From Phytophthora colocasiae (Eukaryota; Oomycota; Peronosporomycetes; Peronosporales; Peronosporaceae): a DNA stretch of 64,000 bases. Where the stretch lies: assembly GCA_018806915.1 (NCBI GenBank), contig JAGKQI010000013.1, forward strand, positions 1-64,000, read 5' to 3'. Under the pieces are notes generated by a model, which saw only the letters and a program-made list of their open reading frames with translations, did not search any database and had not been told where the DNA came from. The position numbers and the translations under genes are program-made. Each line of letters begins with the position of its first letter. The first letter of the stretch is position 1. Shown here piece after piece: positions 1 to 10,300 of this stretch.

Positions 1-262
1 CCTAAACCCTAAACCCCAAACCCTAAACCCTAAACCTAAACCTAAACCTAAACCCTAAACCTAAACCTAAACCGTAAACCTAATCCCTAAACCCTAACCC
101 TAAACCCTAAACCCTAAACCCTAAACCCTAAACCCTAAACCCTAAACCCTAAACCCTAAACCCTAAACCCTAAACCCTAAACCCTAAACCCTAAACCCTA
201 AACCCTAAACCCTAAACCCTAAACCCTAAACCCTAAACCCTAAACCCTAAACCCTAAACCCT
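1..262. repeat. Telomere repeat tract (CCCTAAA)n
   Basis: The first 262 bases are tandem CCCTAAA units, the C-rich strand of a TTTAGGG telomere, so the chromosome tip lies at position 1 and the window reads inward. The part from about 106 to 262 is nearly perfect. The outermost ~105 bases contain variants: CCTAAA units around 33-72, CCCCAAA near 13, CCGTAAA near 72 and CCTAATCC near 80. TTTAGGG is the telomere unit of plants and of oomycetes; the transposons further in favour an oomycete. Confidence 0.98.
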
Positions 263-773
263 GCTCTCTCTAGCTTCCAGCGCTAGCGAGTGTTCGCTTG
301 TACACGTATCGTCAGCTCCCAGAGCTGACGCACGATCGCTAGTTTCCGGAACTAGCAGCGACTGTTCGCCTATACACGCATTCAGTATGACTCGTCGAGT
401 GCAGATGGGTAGGAGAAGATGGTTATGAAAAAGGTGTCAAAAGACGAAGTAAGCATTGTAGCATTTAGCGTGGAGGTGTGCCACCAACCTAATGGTTGGC
501 TGCTGGAAACTAAGCTAGTGCTGAGTGTATCGCTATAGTGAAATCTATAGGTATCACCATAGGCAGGTTTTGTGAACCGTATCTATGCAAAGGGCTAGTC
601 TCAACAGCCTCCCTGCATCTTTGCATCGATCGACTTGATATTGGTTATCACAGTTCAGCAGATATTCCAGGTTTTCTCTGCAGGCGACCCTTCAGTTCAC
701 GACCTGCAGCCTTCCTGGAAGTGGCTTGGCAGCTGATCTGTCGTTGGTACTTGCGCTCAGGGCGCGAGAGAAA
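263..773. other. Subtelomeric unique DNA, no gene seen
   Basis: About 510 bp between the telomere and the first long open frame. A 79-codon frame is present at 538-777, but it has no recognisable motif and is of a length expected by chance. The only structure I see is a cluster of three short hairpins immediately inside the telomere (270-356), listed separately. Confidence 0.6.
270..356. repeat. Three telomere-adjacent hairpins
   Basis: Three inverted repeats follow one another. 270-286 pairs CTAGC with GCTAG around a 7-nt loop. 310-330 pairs CGTCAGCTC with GAGCTGACG (9-bp arms, 3-nt loop). 338-356 pairs GCTAGTT with AACTAGC (7-bp arms). The first and third are each followed by a similar tail (TGTTCGCTTGTACACG at 291-306 and TGTTCGCCTATACACG further on), so the block looks like diverged duplicates of one hairpin-bearing unit. 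Confidence 0.6.
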
Positions 774-792
774 TTAGGACATCGAGCCTGCC

Positions 793-1356
793 ATGGTGAG
801 GCTGTGGGAAACCGGGATATCTCCACCAGGCAGCTCGGCGCTAGGCGCCGTGTCGGGCAAGAGTAAGCCACGCAAGCGGCGGAATAGATCGGCCGCCAGG
901 AAGCGTATCGCAAACCGCCAGAGTATCCAGCGCGGCGGACGCGTGCCAGCGAAGGGTGCACAGAGCCTTTCGGTGGCTGGAGGACGGTGTATCGAGGCAG
1001 CGGACGGCGCAGATCGCGCGGCAGGAGAGAAGACGGCCACGGAGCCAGTTGATCGGGCTTCCGCGTTGGCCTCGCCACGTGATGTCACAGAAGCGGGGGA
1101 ATGTAGTGACGGGGAACCGGTTGTGGCTAATGCCACTGACGCTGAGGCTTCTGGCACCGACGCTGTAGCTAAAAATGTGACTTCTGCCACCGAGGAAGTG
1201 GCTGGCAGTGTGACTTCTGCCACTGAACGTAGTGTAGCGCGCACAACTAGGACTAGTGCCACGCAACGGGCCGTCAATTGTGACTCACTTGCCTCTCAGT
1301 ATGCAGCGGGGCTGCGTAGGTGTGCACGGCACAGAGGAAGTTGGGTTGACTCGTAG
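793..1356 (+). CDS. Hypothetical ORF, possible retroelement remnant
   Basis: A 187-codon frame starting at ATG. I do not recognise it. Residues ~22-50 are very basic (a run near PRKRRNRSAARKR), and the C-terminal half contains a short repeated phrase (VTSATEE / VTSATER). The last 18 codons are encoded by the reverse-oriented LTR that begins at 1302, so any original gene was cut there. The composition resembles the low-complexity linker between protease and reverse transcriptase in the Gypsy element at 55-62 kb, where a similar Arg-rich stretch occurs, but I could not align the two. It may be a pol-linker fragment from a different element or simply a GC-rich chance frame. Confidence 0.3.
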   Translation: MVRLWETGISPPGSSALGAVSGKSKPRKRRNRSAARKRIANRQSIQRGGRVPAKGAQSLSVAGGRCIEAADGADRAAGEKTATEPVDRASALASPRDVTEAGECSDGEPVVANATDAEASGTDAVAKNVTSATEEVAGSVTSATERSVARTTRTSATQRAVNCDSLASQYAAGLRRCARHRGSWVDS

Positions 1357-1714
1357 AGTCCTGCTTGCAAGGCACTAGCCTTCGGTTCTATACAAGAACC
1401 AAGTAGTCCACTAAATACGGGACTCTCACAATCAGTGTCCCTATAATAAAGGAACTAACACTAATTATGTGAAATGCAAACTGATTTTTATTTATTTTAT
1501 TGCCCTAATCCTGAATGTAACGGATTTAGTATCTAGCATACTAAATCCTAATCAAAATGCAATGTGTGGCTCTGAGCTAACTGCCAGCAACTGGCTACAT
1601 ATGTGACGTGTGAGAAACACTATGTATCGTACACAGATCTGTGACTTGTGACCGGGATGGTGTATACCACACCTATTGTAGCCAAGGCGCGCAGCGCCGT
1701 GTAACCTCGTTACA
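1302..1714 (-). repeat. Gypsy LTR (reverse orientation)
   Basis: About 413 bp, beginning with TGCAGCGGGG (reverse complement of the LTR end CCCCGCTGCA) and ending with CGTTACA (reverse complement of the LTR start TGTAACG). It carries the same features as the LTRs at 55458 and 62106: the inverted GGATTTAGTAT/ATACTAAATCC hairpin, the reverse-complemented AATAAA region, and the GGCGCGCAGCGCC motif near its end. This copy is useful because it preserves the terminal bases TGTAACGAGG that are missing from the 3' LTR at 62106. Confidence 0.9.
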
Positions 1715-2408
1715 CCCTCCCCCACCAAACCGTGGATACGGAGTATCTACAACTGTAGACATAACTGCCTTGTCAAGGCCTGTCACCGGCAACTTTCCGA
1801 TAAAAGAAATCTCTCAACGAGAGTGCGCGGGCGCGCTGGCTCAACGAGCACATTCTCCAATTCTCCCCAGCGAGCCAACCGCTCCTGAGGTGTCCAGTGA
1901 CCAGGCGTCTACGCCCCAGCGCCTCAGCGCTTTCCGGTCTGAGCCCTCAGCTCCTCTCACGCTCTCCGTTTCGGAGTATTTCGCGGCGTCTCGCCTTCGC
2001 TACGGAGCGATGTTCAAGGCCAGCCCGACGTCAAGTGGTAGCGGTGGCTCACCCTTCGAGTACACGACAGCGTCGCCGACGCGCGACCCACGTCGCTCTC
2101 CTACGGAGGAAGGCGAGGTCGAAGTGGACTACGAGGAGTCCGAACAGGGCGATGCCCATGCGTCTCCTGCTCCTGCGAGCCCTCGGACGACCCGAACTGA
2201 GCTGCGCTCTCCACACGATCCGCGTCGTTATTCAATTCCTCGGCAGCTGCGTCAGCCCAATCCGTTCCCGGAGGGACCTTCGAGCCTCGTGCTCAACGCG
2301 TTGCGCAACGCACCACCGCTTCCTGCTCGCGATGAGCCAGAGACACCCTTGCGAAATTTCAGGCCCGCCAGGTCTGTAGTTGCTGCAGTATTACAATCTA
2401 ATCGCTGA
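1641..2408 (+). pseudogene. Truncated copy of the Gypsy antisense ORF
   Basis: An open frame runs from the LTR through the element's 3' region and is cut by the satellite at 2340/2341; codons after that are satellite-encoded. From about 1770 to 2340 it aligns without any frame change to the first ~190 codons of the 514-codon minus-strand frame at 60506-62050, with roughly 20 amino-acid differences. Shared landmarks are FPIKEISQREC, the acidic EEGEVEVDYEESEQGD segment, and PRDPRRYSIPRQLRQPN-like basic/proline text. The first in-frame ATG is at 2010 (MFKASPT), matching the ATG at 61810 in the other copy, so that is the likelier true start. Function unknown. Confidence 0.75.
1715..1731 (-). other. 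Polypurine tract of the truncated Gypsy
   Basis: CCCTCCCCCACCAAACC directly abuts the LTR; on the element's own strand it is a purine-rich GGTGGGGGAGGG tract, the usual primer for plus-strand DNA synthesis. The same tract precedes the 3' LTR at 62106. Confidence 0.75.
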
Positions 2409-4319
2409 TTGGTTATTGCGTGTATACATGCCCTTCTATGTCCATTCTCATAGTGAACCATGTAGACATCGATATCTTACGAGTGGCTGTTTTTTTTCGC
2501 GCGAATTTTGCACCAACTTGGCCCTCCTGAGCTTCTTCTGTCTGGCGAAGGAGTTCAAAACCCAAACTAGTGATATCGAGGTGCCCAAAACTGTTAACTT
2601 TGGGTTGGGGACCCCACGATACAGGGCAAAGGGACCCCCGACAGAGGGCAAAACCGGTTGAGGGACCCCGGACCCCGCCGATACACGTGTATCGGCTGGA
2701 AACATATATAGGGTTGCGCCGGATCGTGGGGCCGGAGGACAAACTTTGAGACGAGACTGTGTGCGTTGTAGTTGGCGGTAGCGGGCAAGTCGCGGCGCAA
2801 ATCGTATCTACGGATCAAGGCGCGTCGAGTGGTACCGGTGGCGGGTCATGTATGTGCACAACCATTCCGCCCCGTCTATGTAAAGATGGCGTATACAATG
2901 CACGCGAACACGCACGTGGGAGGAAACAAACGACACACTTTTCCGCTTCTAGGATGTGCACCGACTATGTATATACGTATACCACCTGTTTGCAGCACGA
3001 AACCGAGCATGTATGCTGCGTGTATTCCGTGTCGTGCTTTCTATCCGTGAGTGTACTAGTAGCCACTGTAATGTTGTTGCAGGCTGCTTCTATCCGCTGA
3101 TTGGCTACGAACTTGACATAAAACGGCTGTCTGTGGTTTGTAGTCGGATTCGGTATGGTCAAAAAGACACCCTTGCGAAATTTCAGGCCCGCCAGGTCTG
3201 TAGTTGCTGCAGTATTACAATCTAATCGCTGATTGGTTATTGCGTGTATACACGCCCTTCTATGTCCATTCTCATAGTGAACGATGTAGACATCGATATC
3301 TTACGAGTGGCTGTTTTTTCGCGCGAATTTTGCACCAACTTGGCCCTCCTGAGCTTCTTCTGTCTGGCGAAGGAGTTCAAAACCAAACTAGTGATATCGA
3401 GGTGCCCAAAACTGTTAACTTTGGGTTGGGGACCCCACGATACAGGGCAAAGGGACCCCCGACAGAGGGCAAAACCGGTTGAGGGACCCCGGACCCCGCC
3501 GATACACGTGTATCGGCTGAAACATATATATAGGGTTGCGCCGGATCGTGGGGCCGGAGGACAAACTTTGAGACGAGACTGTGTGCGTTGTAGTTGGCGG
3601 TAGCGGGCAGAGTCGCGGCGCAAATCGTATCTACGGATCAAGGCGCGTCGAGTGGTACCGGTGGCGGGTCATGTATGTGCACAACCATTCCGCCCCGTCT
3701 ATGTAAAGATGGCGTATACAATGCACGCGAACACGCACGTGGGAGGAAACAAACGACACACTTTTCCGCTTCTAGGATGTGCACCGACTATGTATATACG
3801 TATACCACCTGTTTGCAGCACGAAACCGAGCATGTATGCTGCGTGTATTCCGTGTCGTGCTTTCTATCCGCGAGTGTACTAGTAGCCACTGTAATGTTGT
3901 TGCAGGCTGCTTCTATCCGCTGATTGGCTACGAACTTGACATAAAACGGCTGTCTGTGGTTTGTAGTCGGATTCGGTATGGTCAAAAAGACACCCTTGCG
4001 AAATTTCAGGCCCGCCAGGTCTGTAGTTGCTGCAGTATTACAATCTAATCGCTGATTGGTTATTGCGTGTATACACGCCCTTCTATGTCCATTCTCATAG
4101 TGAACGATGTAGACATCGATATCTTACGAGTGGCTGTTTTTTTCGCGCGAATTTTGCACCAACTTGGCCCTCCTGAGCTTCTTCTGTCTGGCGAAGGAGT
4201 TCAAAACCAAACTAGTGATATCGAGGTGCCCAAAACTGTTAACTTTGGGTTGGGGACCCCACGATACAGGGCAAAGGGACCCCCGACAGAGGGGCAAAAC
4301 CGGTTGACCCCCGGACCCC

Positions 4320-4339
4320 GCCGATACACGTGTATCGGC
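4320..4339. repeat. 20-bp palindrome of the satellite (representative)
   Basis: GCCGATACACGTGTATCGGC is its own exact reverse complement, with a CACGTG centre. This is the example in the third monomer; others are at 2677-2696, 5144-5163 and so on through the array, including the final partial monomer near 47153. All copies I read are intact except the one at 43844-43863. Such a site could bind a dimeric factor of bHLH type, or extrude as a cruciform. Confidence 0.9.
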
Positions 4340-4346
4340 TGAAACA

Positions 4347-4354
4347 TATATATA
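4347..4354 (+). promoter_or_regulatory. TATA-like run in each satellite monomer (representative)
   Basis: TATATATAGGG lies 7 bp downstream of the 20-bp palindrome in this monomer, and the same arrangement recurs in every monomer (for example 5171-5178). Some copies have a shorter CATATATAGGG, two bases less. Upstream of each TATA run are two inverted CCAAT boxes (CTGATTGG, for example at 4742-4749 and 4873-4880, ahead of the TATA at 5171). Together these look like an RNA polymerase II promoter pointing away from the telomere. Function is inferred only from motif arrangement. Confidence 0.4.
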
Positions 4355-7300
4355 GGGTTGCGCCGGATCGTGGGGCCGGAGGACAAACTTTGAGACGAGA
4401 CTGTGTGCGTTGTAGTTGGCGGTAGCGGGCAAGTCGCGGCGCAAATCGTATCTACGGATCAAGGCGCGTCGAGTGGTACCGGTGGCGGGTCATGTATGTG
4501 CACAACCATTCCGCCCCGTCTATGTAAAGATGGCGTATACAATGCACGCGAACACGCACGTGGGAGGAAACAAACGACACACTTTTCCGCTTCTAGGATG
4601 TGCACCGACTATGTATATACGTATACCACCTGTTTGTGTGCACGAAACCGAGCATGTATGCTGCGTGTATTCCGTGTCGTGCTTTCTATCCGCGAGTGTA
4701 CTAGTAGCCACTGTAATGTTGTTGCAGGCTGCTTCTATCCGCTGATTGGCTACGAACTTGACATAAAACGGCTGTCTGTGGTTTGTAGTCGGATTCGGTA
4801 TGGTCAAAAGACACCCTTGCGAAATTTCAGGCCCGCCAGGTCTGTAGTTGCTGCAGTATTACAATCTAATCGCTGATTGGTTATTGCGTGTATACACGCC
4901 CTTCTATGTCCATTCTCATAGTGAACGATGTAGACATCGATATCTTACAGTGGCTGTTTTTTCGCGCGAATTTTGCACCAACTTGGCCCTCCTGAGCTTC
5001 TTCTGTCTGGCGAAGGAGTTCAAAACAAACTAGTGATATCGAGGTGCCCAAAACTGTTAACTTTGGGTTGGGGACCCCACGATACAGGGCAAAGGGACCC
5101 CCGACCGAGGGGCAAACCCGGGGGAGCGGTACCCCCGGACCCCGCCGATACACGTGTATCGGCTGAAACATATATATAGGGTTGCGCCGGATCGTGGGGC
5201 CGGAGGACAAACTTTGAGACGAGACTGTGTGCGTTGTAGTTGGCGGTAGCGGGCAAGTCGCGGCGCAAATCGTATCTACGGATCAAGGCGCGTCGAGTGG
5301 TACCGGTGGCGGGTCATGTATGTGCACAACCATTCCGCCCCGTCTATGTAAAGATGGCGTATACAATGCACGCGAACACGCACGTGGGAGAAACAAACGA
5401 CACACTTTTCCGCTTCTAGGATGTGCACCGACTATGTATATACGTATACCACCTGTTTGTGTGCACGAAACCGAGCATGTATGCTGCGTGTATTCCGTGT
5501 CGTGCTTTCTATCCGCGAGTGTACTAGTAGCCACTGTAATGTTGTTGCAGGCTGCTTCTATCCGCTGATTGGCTACGAACTTGACATAAAACGGCTGTCT
5601 GTGGTTTGTAGTCGGATTCGGTATGGTCAAAAGACACCCTTGCGAAATTTCAGTACCGCCAGGTCTGTAGTTGCTGCATTATTACAATCTAATCGCTGAT
5701 TGGTTATTGCGTGTATACACGCCCTTCTATTTCCATTCTCATATTGAACGATGTAGACATCGATATATTACGATTTGCTTTTTTTTTTTTCTCGCGAATT
5801 TTGCACCAACTTGTCACTCCTGAGCTTCTTCTGTCTGTCGAAGGAGTTCAAAACCAAACTAGTGATATCGAGGTGCCCAAAACTGTTAACTTTGGGTTGG
5901 GGACCCCACGATACAGGGCAAAGGGACCCCCGACAGAGGGCAAAACCGGTTGAGGGGACCCCGGACCCCGCCGATACACGTGTATCGGCTGGAAACATAT
6001 ATATAGGGTTGCGCCGGATCGTGGGGCCGGAGGACAAACTTTGAGACGAGACTGTGTGCGTTGTAGTTGGCGGTAGCGGGCAAGTCGCGGCGCAAATCGT
6101 ATCTACGGATCAAGGCGCGTCGAGTGGTACCGGTGGCGGGTCATGTATGTGCACAACCATTCCGCCCCGTCTATGTAAAGATGGCGTATACAATGCACGC
6201 GAACACGCACGTGGGAGGAAACAAACGACACACTTTTCCGCTTCTAGGATGTGCACCGACTATGTATATACGTATACCACCTGTTTGTGTGCACGAAACC
6301 GAGCATGTATGCTGCGTGTATTCCGTGTCGTGCTTTCTATCCGCGAGTGTACTAGTAGCCACTGTAATGTTGTTGCAGGCTGCTTCTATCCGCTGATTGG
6401 CTACGAACTTGACATAAAACGGCTGTCTGTGGTTTGTAGTCGGATTCGGTATGGTCAAAAGACACCCTTGCGAAATTTCAGGCCCGCCAGGTCTGTAGTT
6501 GCTGCAGTATTACAATCTAATCGCTGATTGGTTATTGCGTGTATACACGCCCTTCTATGTCCATTCTCATAGTGAACGATGTAGACATCGATATCTTACG
6601 AGTGGCTGTTTTTTCGCGCGAATTTTGCACCAACTTGGCCCTCCTGAGCTTCTTCTGTCTGGCGAAGGAGTTCAAAACCCAAACTAGTGATATCGAGGTG
6701 CCCAAAACTGTTAACTTTGGGTTGGGGACCCCACGATACAGGGCAAAGGGACCCCCGACAGAGGGCAAAACCGGTTGAGGGACCCCCGGACCCCGCCGAT
6801 ACACGTGTATCGGCTGAAACATATATATAGGGTTGCGCCGGATCGTGGGGCCGGAGGACAAACTTTGAGACGAGACTGTGTGCGTTGTAGTTGGCGGTAG
6901 CGGGCAAGTCGCGGCGCAAATCGTATCTACGGATCAAGGCGCGTCGAGTGGTACCGGTGGCGGGTCATGTATGTGCACAACCATTCCGCCCCGTCTATGT
7001 AAAGATGGCGTATACAATGCACGCGAACACGCACGTGGGAGGAAACAAACGACACACTTTTCCGCTTCTAGGATGTGCACCGACTATGTATATACGTATA
7101 CCACCTGTTTGTGTGCACGAAACCGAGCATGTATGCTGCGTGTATTCCGTGTCGTGCTTTCTATCCGCGAGTGTACTAGTAGCCACTGTAATGTTGTTGC
7201 AGGCTGCTTCTATCCGCTGATTGGCTACGAACTTGACATAAAACGGCTGTCTGTGGTTTGTAGTCGGATTCGGTATGGTCAAAAAGACACCCTTGCGAAA

Positions 7301-10300
7301 TTTCAGGCCCGCCAGGTCTGTAGTTGCTGCAGTATTACAATCTAATCGCTGATTGGTTATTGCGTGTATACACGCCCTTCTATGTCCATTCTCATAGTGA
7401 ACGATGTAGACATCGATATCTTACGAGTGGCTGTTTTTTCGCGCGAATTTTGCACCAACTTGGCCCTCCTGAGCTTCTTCTGTCTGGCGAAGGAGTTCAA
7501 AACCAAACTAGTGATATCGAGGTGCCCAAAACTGTTAACTTTGGGTTGGGGACCCCACGATACAGGGCAAAGGGACCCCCGACAGAGGGCAAAACCGGTT
7601 GAGGGGACCCCGGACCCCGCCGATACACGTGTATCGGCTGGAAACATATATATAGGGTTGCGCCGGATCGTGGGGCCGGAGGACAAACTTTGAGACGAGA
7701 CTGTGTGCGTTGTAGTTGGCGGTAGCGGGCAAGTCGCGGCGCAAATCGTATCTACGGATCAAGGCGCGTCGAGTGGTACCGGTGGCGGGTCATGTATGTG
7801 CACAACCATTCCGCCCCGTCTATGTAAAGATGGCGTATACAATGCACGCGAACACGCACGTGGGAGGAAACAAACGACACACTTTTCCGCTTCTAGGATG
7901 TGCACCGACTATGTATATACGTATACCACCTGTTTGTGTGCACGAAACCGAGCATGTATGCTGCGTGTATTCCGTGTCGTGCTTTCTATCCGCGAGTGTA
8001 CTAGTAGCCACTGTAATGTTGTTGCAGGCTGCTTCTATCCGCTGATTGGCTACGAACTTGACATAAAACGGCTGTCTGTGGTTTGTAGTCGGATTCGGTA
8101 TGGTCAAAAGACACCCTTGCGAAATTTCAGGCCCGCCAGGTCTGTAGTTGCTGCAGTATTACAATCTAATCGCTGATTGGTTATTGCGTGTATACACGCC
8201 CTTCTATATCCATTCTCATAGTGAACGATGTAGACATCGATATCTTACGAGTGGCTGTTTTTTCGCGCGAATTTTGCACCAACTTGGCCCTCCTGAGCTT
8301 CTTCTGTCTGGCGAAGGAGTTCAAAACCAAACTAGTGATATCGAGGTGCCCAAAACTGTTAACTTTGGGTTGGGGACCCCACGATACAGGGCAAAGGGAC
8401 CCCCGACAGAGGCAAAACCGGTTGAGGGGACCCCGGACCCCGCCGATACACGTGTATCGGCTGAAACATATATAGGGTTGCGCCGGATCGTGGGGCCGGA
8501 GGACAAACTTTGAGACGAGACTGTGTGCGTTGTAGTTGGCGGTAGCGGGCAAGTCGCGGCGCAAATCGTATCTACGGATCAAGGCGCGTCGAGTGGTACC
8601 GGTGGCGGGTCATGTATGTGCACAACCATTCCGCCCCGTCTATGTAAAGATGGCGTATACAATGCACGCGAACACGCACGTGGGAGGAAACAAACGACAC
8701 ACTTTTCCGCTTCTAGGATGTGCACCGACTATGTATATACGTATACCACCTGTTTGTGTGCACGAAACCGAGCATGTATGCTGCGTGTATTCCGTGTCGT
8801 GCTTTCTATCCGCGAGTGTACTAGTAGCCACTGTAATGTTGTTGCAGGCTGCTTCTATCCGCTGATTGGCTACGAACTTGACATAAAACGGCTGTCTGTG
8901 GTTTGTAGTCGGATTCGGTATGGTCAAAAAGACACCCTTGCGAAATTTCAGGCCCGCCAGGTCTGTAGTTGCTGCAGTATTACAATCTAATCGCTGATTG
9001 GTTATTGCGTGTATACACGCCCTTCTATGTCCATTCTCATAGTGAACGATGTAGACATCGATATCTTACGAGTGGCTGTTTTTTTTTTCGCGCGAATTTT
9101 GCACCAACTTGGCCCTCCTGAGCTTCTTCTGTCTGGCGAAGGAGTTCAAAACCAAACTAGTGATATCGAGGTGCCCAAAACTGTTAACTTTGGGTTGGGG
9201 ACCCCACGATACAGGGCAAAGGGACCCCCGACAGAGGGCAAAACCGGTTGAGGGACCCCGGACCCCGCCGATACACGTGTATCGGCTGGAAACATATATA
9301 TAGGGTTGCGCCGGATCGTGGGGCCGGAGGACAAACTTTGAGACGAGACTGTGTGCGTTGTAGTTGGCGGTAGCGGGCAAGTCGCGGCGCAAATCGTATC
9401 TACGGATCAAGGCGCGTCGAGTGGTACCGGTGGCGGGTCATGTATGTGCACAACCATTCCGCCCCGTCTATGTAAAGATGGCGTATACAATGCACGCGAA
9501 CACGCACGTGGGAGGAAACAAACGACACACTTTTCCGCTTCTAGGATGTGCACCGACTATGTATATACGTATACCACCTGTTTGTGTGCACGAAACCGAG
9601 CATGTATGCTGCGTGTATTCCGTGTCGTGCTTTCTATCCGCGAGTGTACTAGTAGCCACTGTAATGTTGTTGCAGGCTGCTTCTATCCGCTGATTGGCTA
9701 CGAACTTGACATAAAACGGCTGTCTGTGGTTTGTAGTCGGATTCGGTATGGTCAAAAGACACCCTTGCGAAATTTCAGGCCCGCCAGGTCTGTAGTTGCT
9801 GCAGTATTACAATCTAATCGCTGATTGGTTATTGCGTGTATACACGCCCTTCTATGTCCATTCTCATAGTGAACGATGTAGACATCGATATCTTACGAGT
9901 GGCTGTTTTTTTCGCGCGAATTTTGCACCAACTTGGCCCTCCTGAGCTTCTTCTGTCTGGCGAAGGAGTTCAAAACCAAACTAGTGATATCGAGGTGCCC
10001 AAAACTGTTAACTTTGGGTTGGGGACCCCACGATACAGGGCAAAGGGACCCCCGACAGAGGGGCAAAACCGGTTGAGGGACCCCCGGACCCCGCCGATAC
10101 ACGTGTATCGGCTGAAACATATATATAGGGTTGCGCCGGATCGTGGGGCCGGAGGACAAACTTTGAGACGAGACTGTGTGCGTTGTAGTTGGCGGTAGCG
10201 GGCAAGTCGCGGCGCAAATCGTATCTACGGATCAAGGCGCGTCGAGTGGTACCGGTGGCGGGTCATGTATGTGCACAACCATTCCGCCCCGTCTATGTAA

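Larger units (their letters stand above)
1302..2340 (-). mobile_element. Truncated Gypsy retrotransposon, reverse orientation
   Basis: This is the 3' end of a Ty3/Gypsy element of the same family as the one at 55458-62506, lying in the opposite direction. It holds a complete LTR (1302-1714), a polypurine tract (1715-1731) and the 5' part of the element's antisense ORF, which reads on the window's plus strand. Similarity to the other copy stops at 2340, where the satellite array begins, and does not resume beyond the array at 47188. The LTR differs from both LTRs of the intact copy at many positions, so it is an older insertion. No target duplication can be checked because the other end is missing. 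Confidence 0.88.

Noticed and set aside
774..1277. Minus-strand frames of 128-167 codons opposite the telomere-proximal ORF
   Set aside because: Three overlapping frames in GC-rich DNA without motif or conserved partner; shadows of one another.
793..1356. bZIP-like basic region in the ORF near the telomere
   Set aside because: The Arg-rich text resembles a basic region, but the N-x7-R spacing is not met and no leucine heptads follow.
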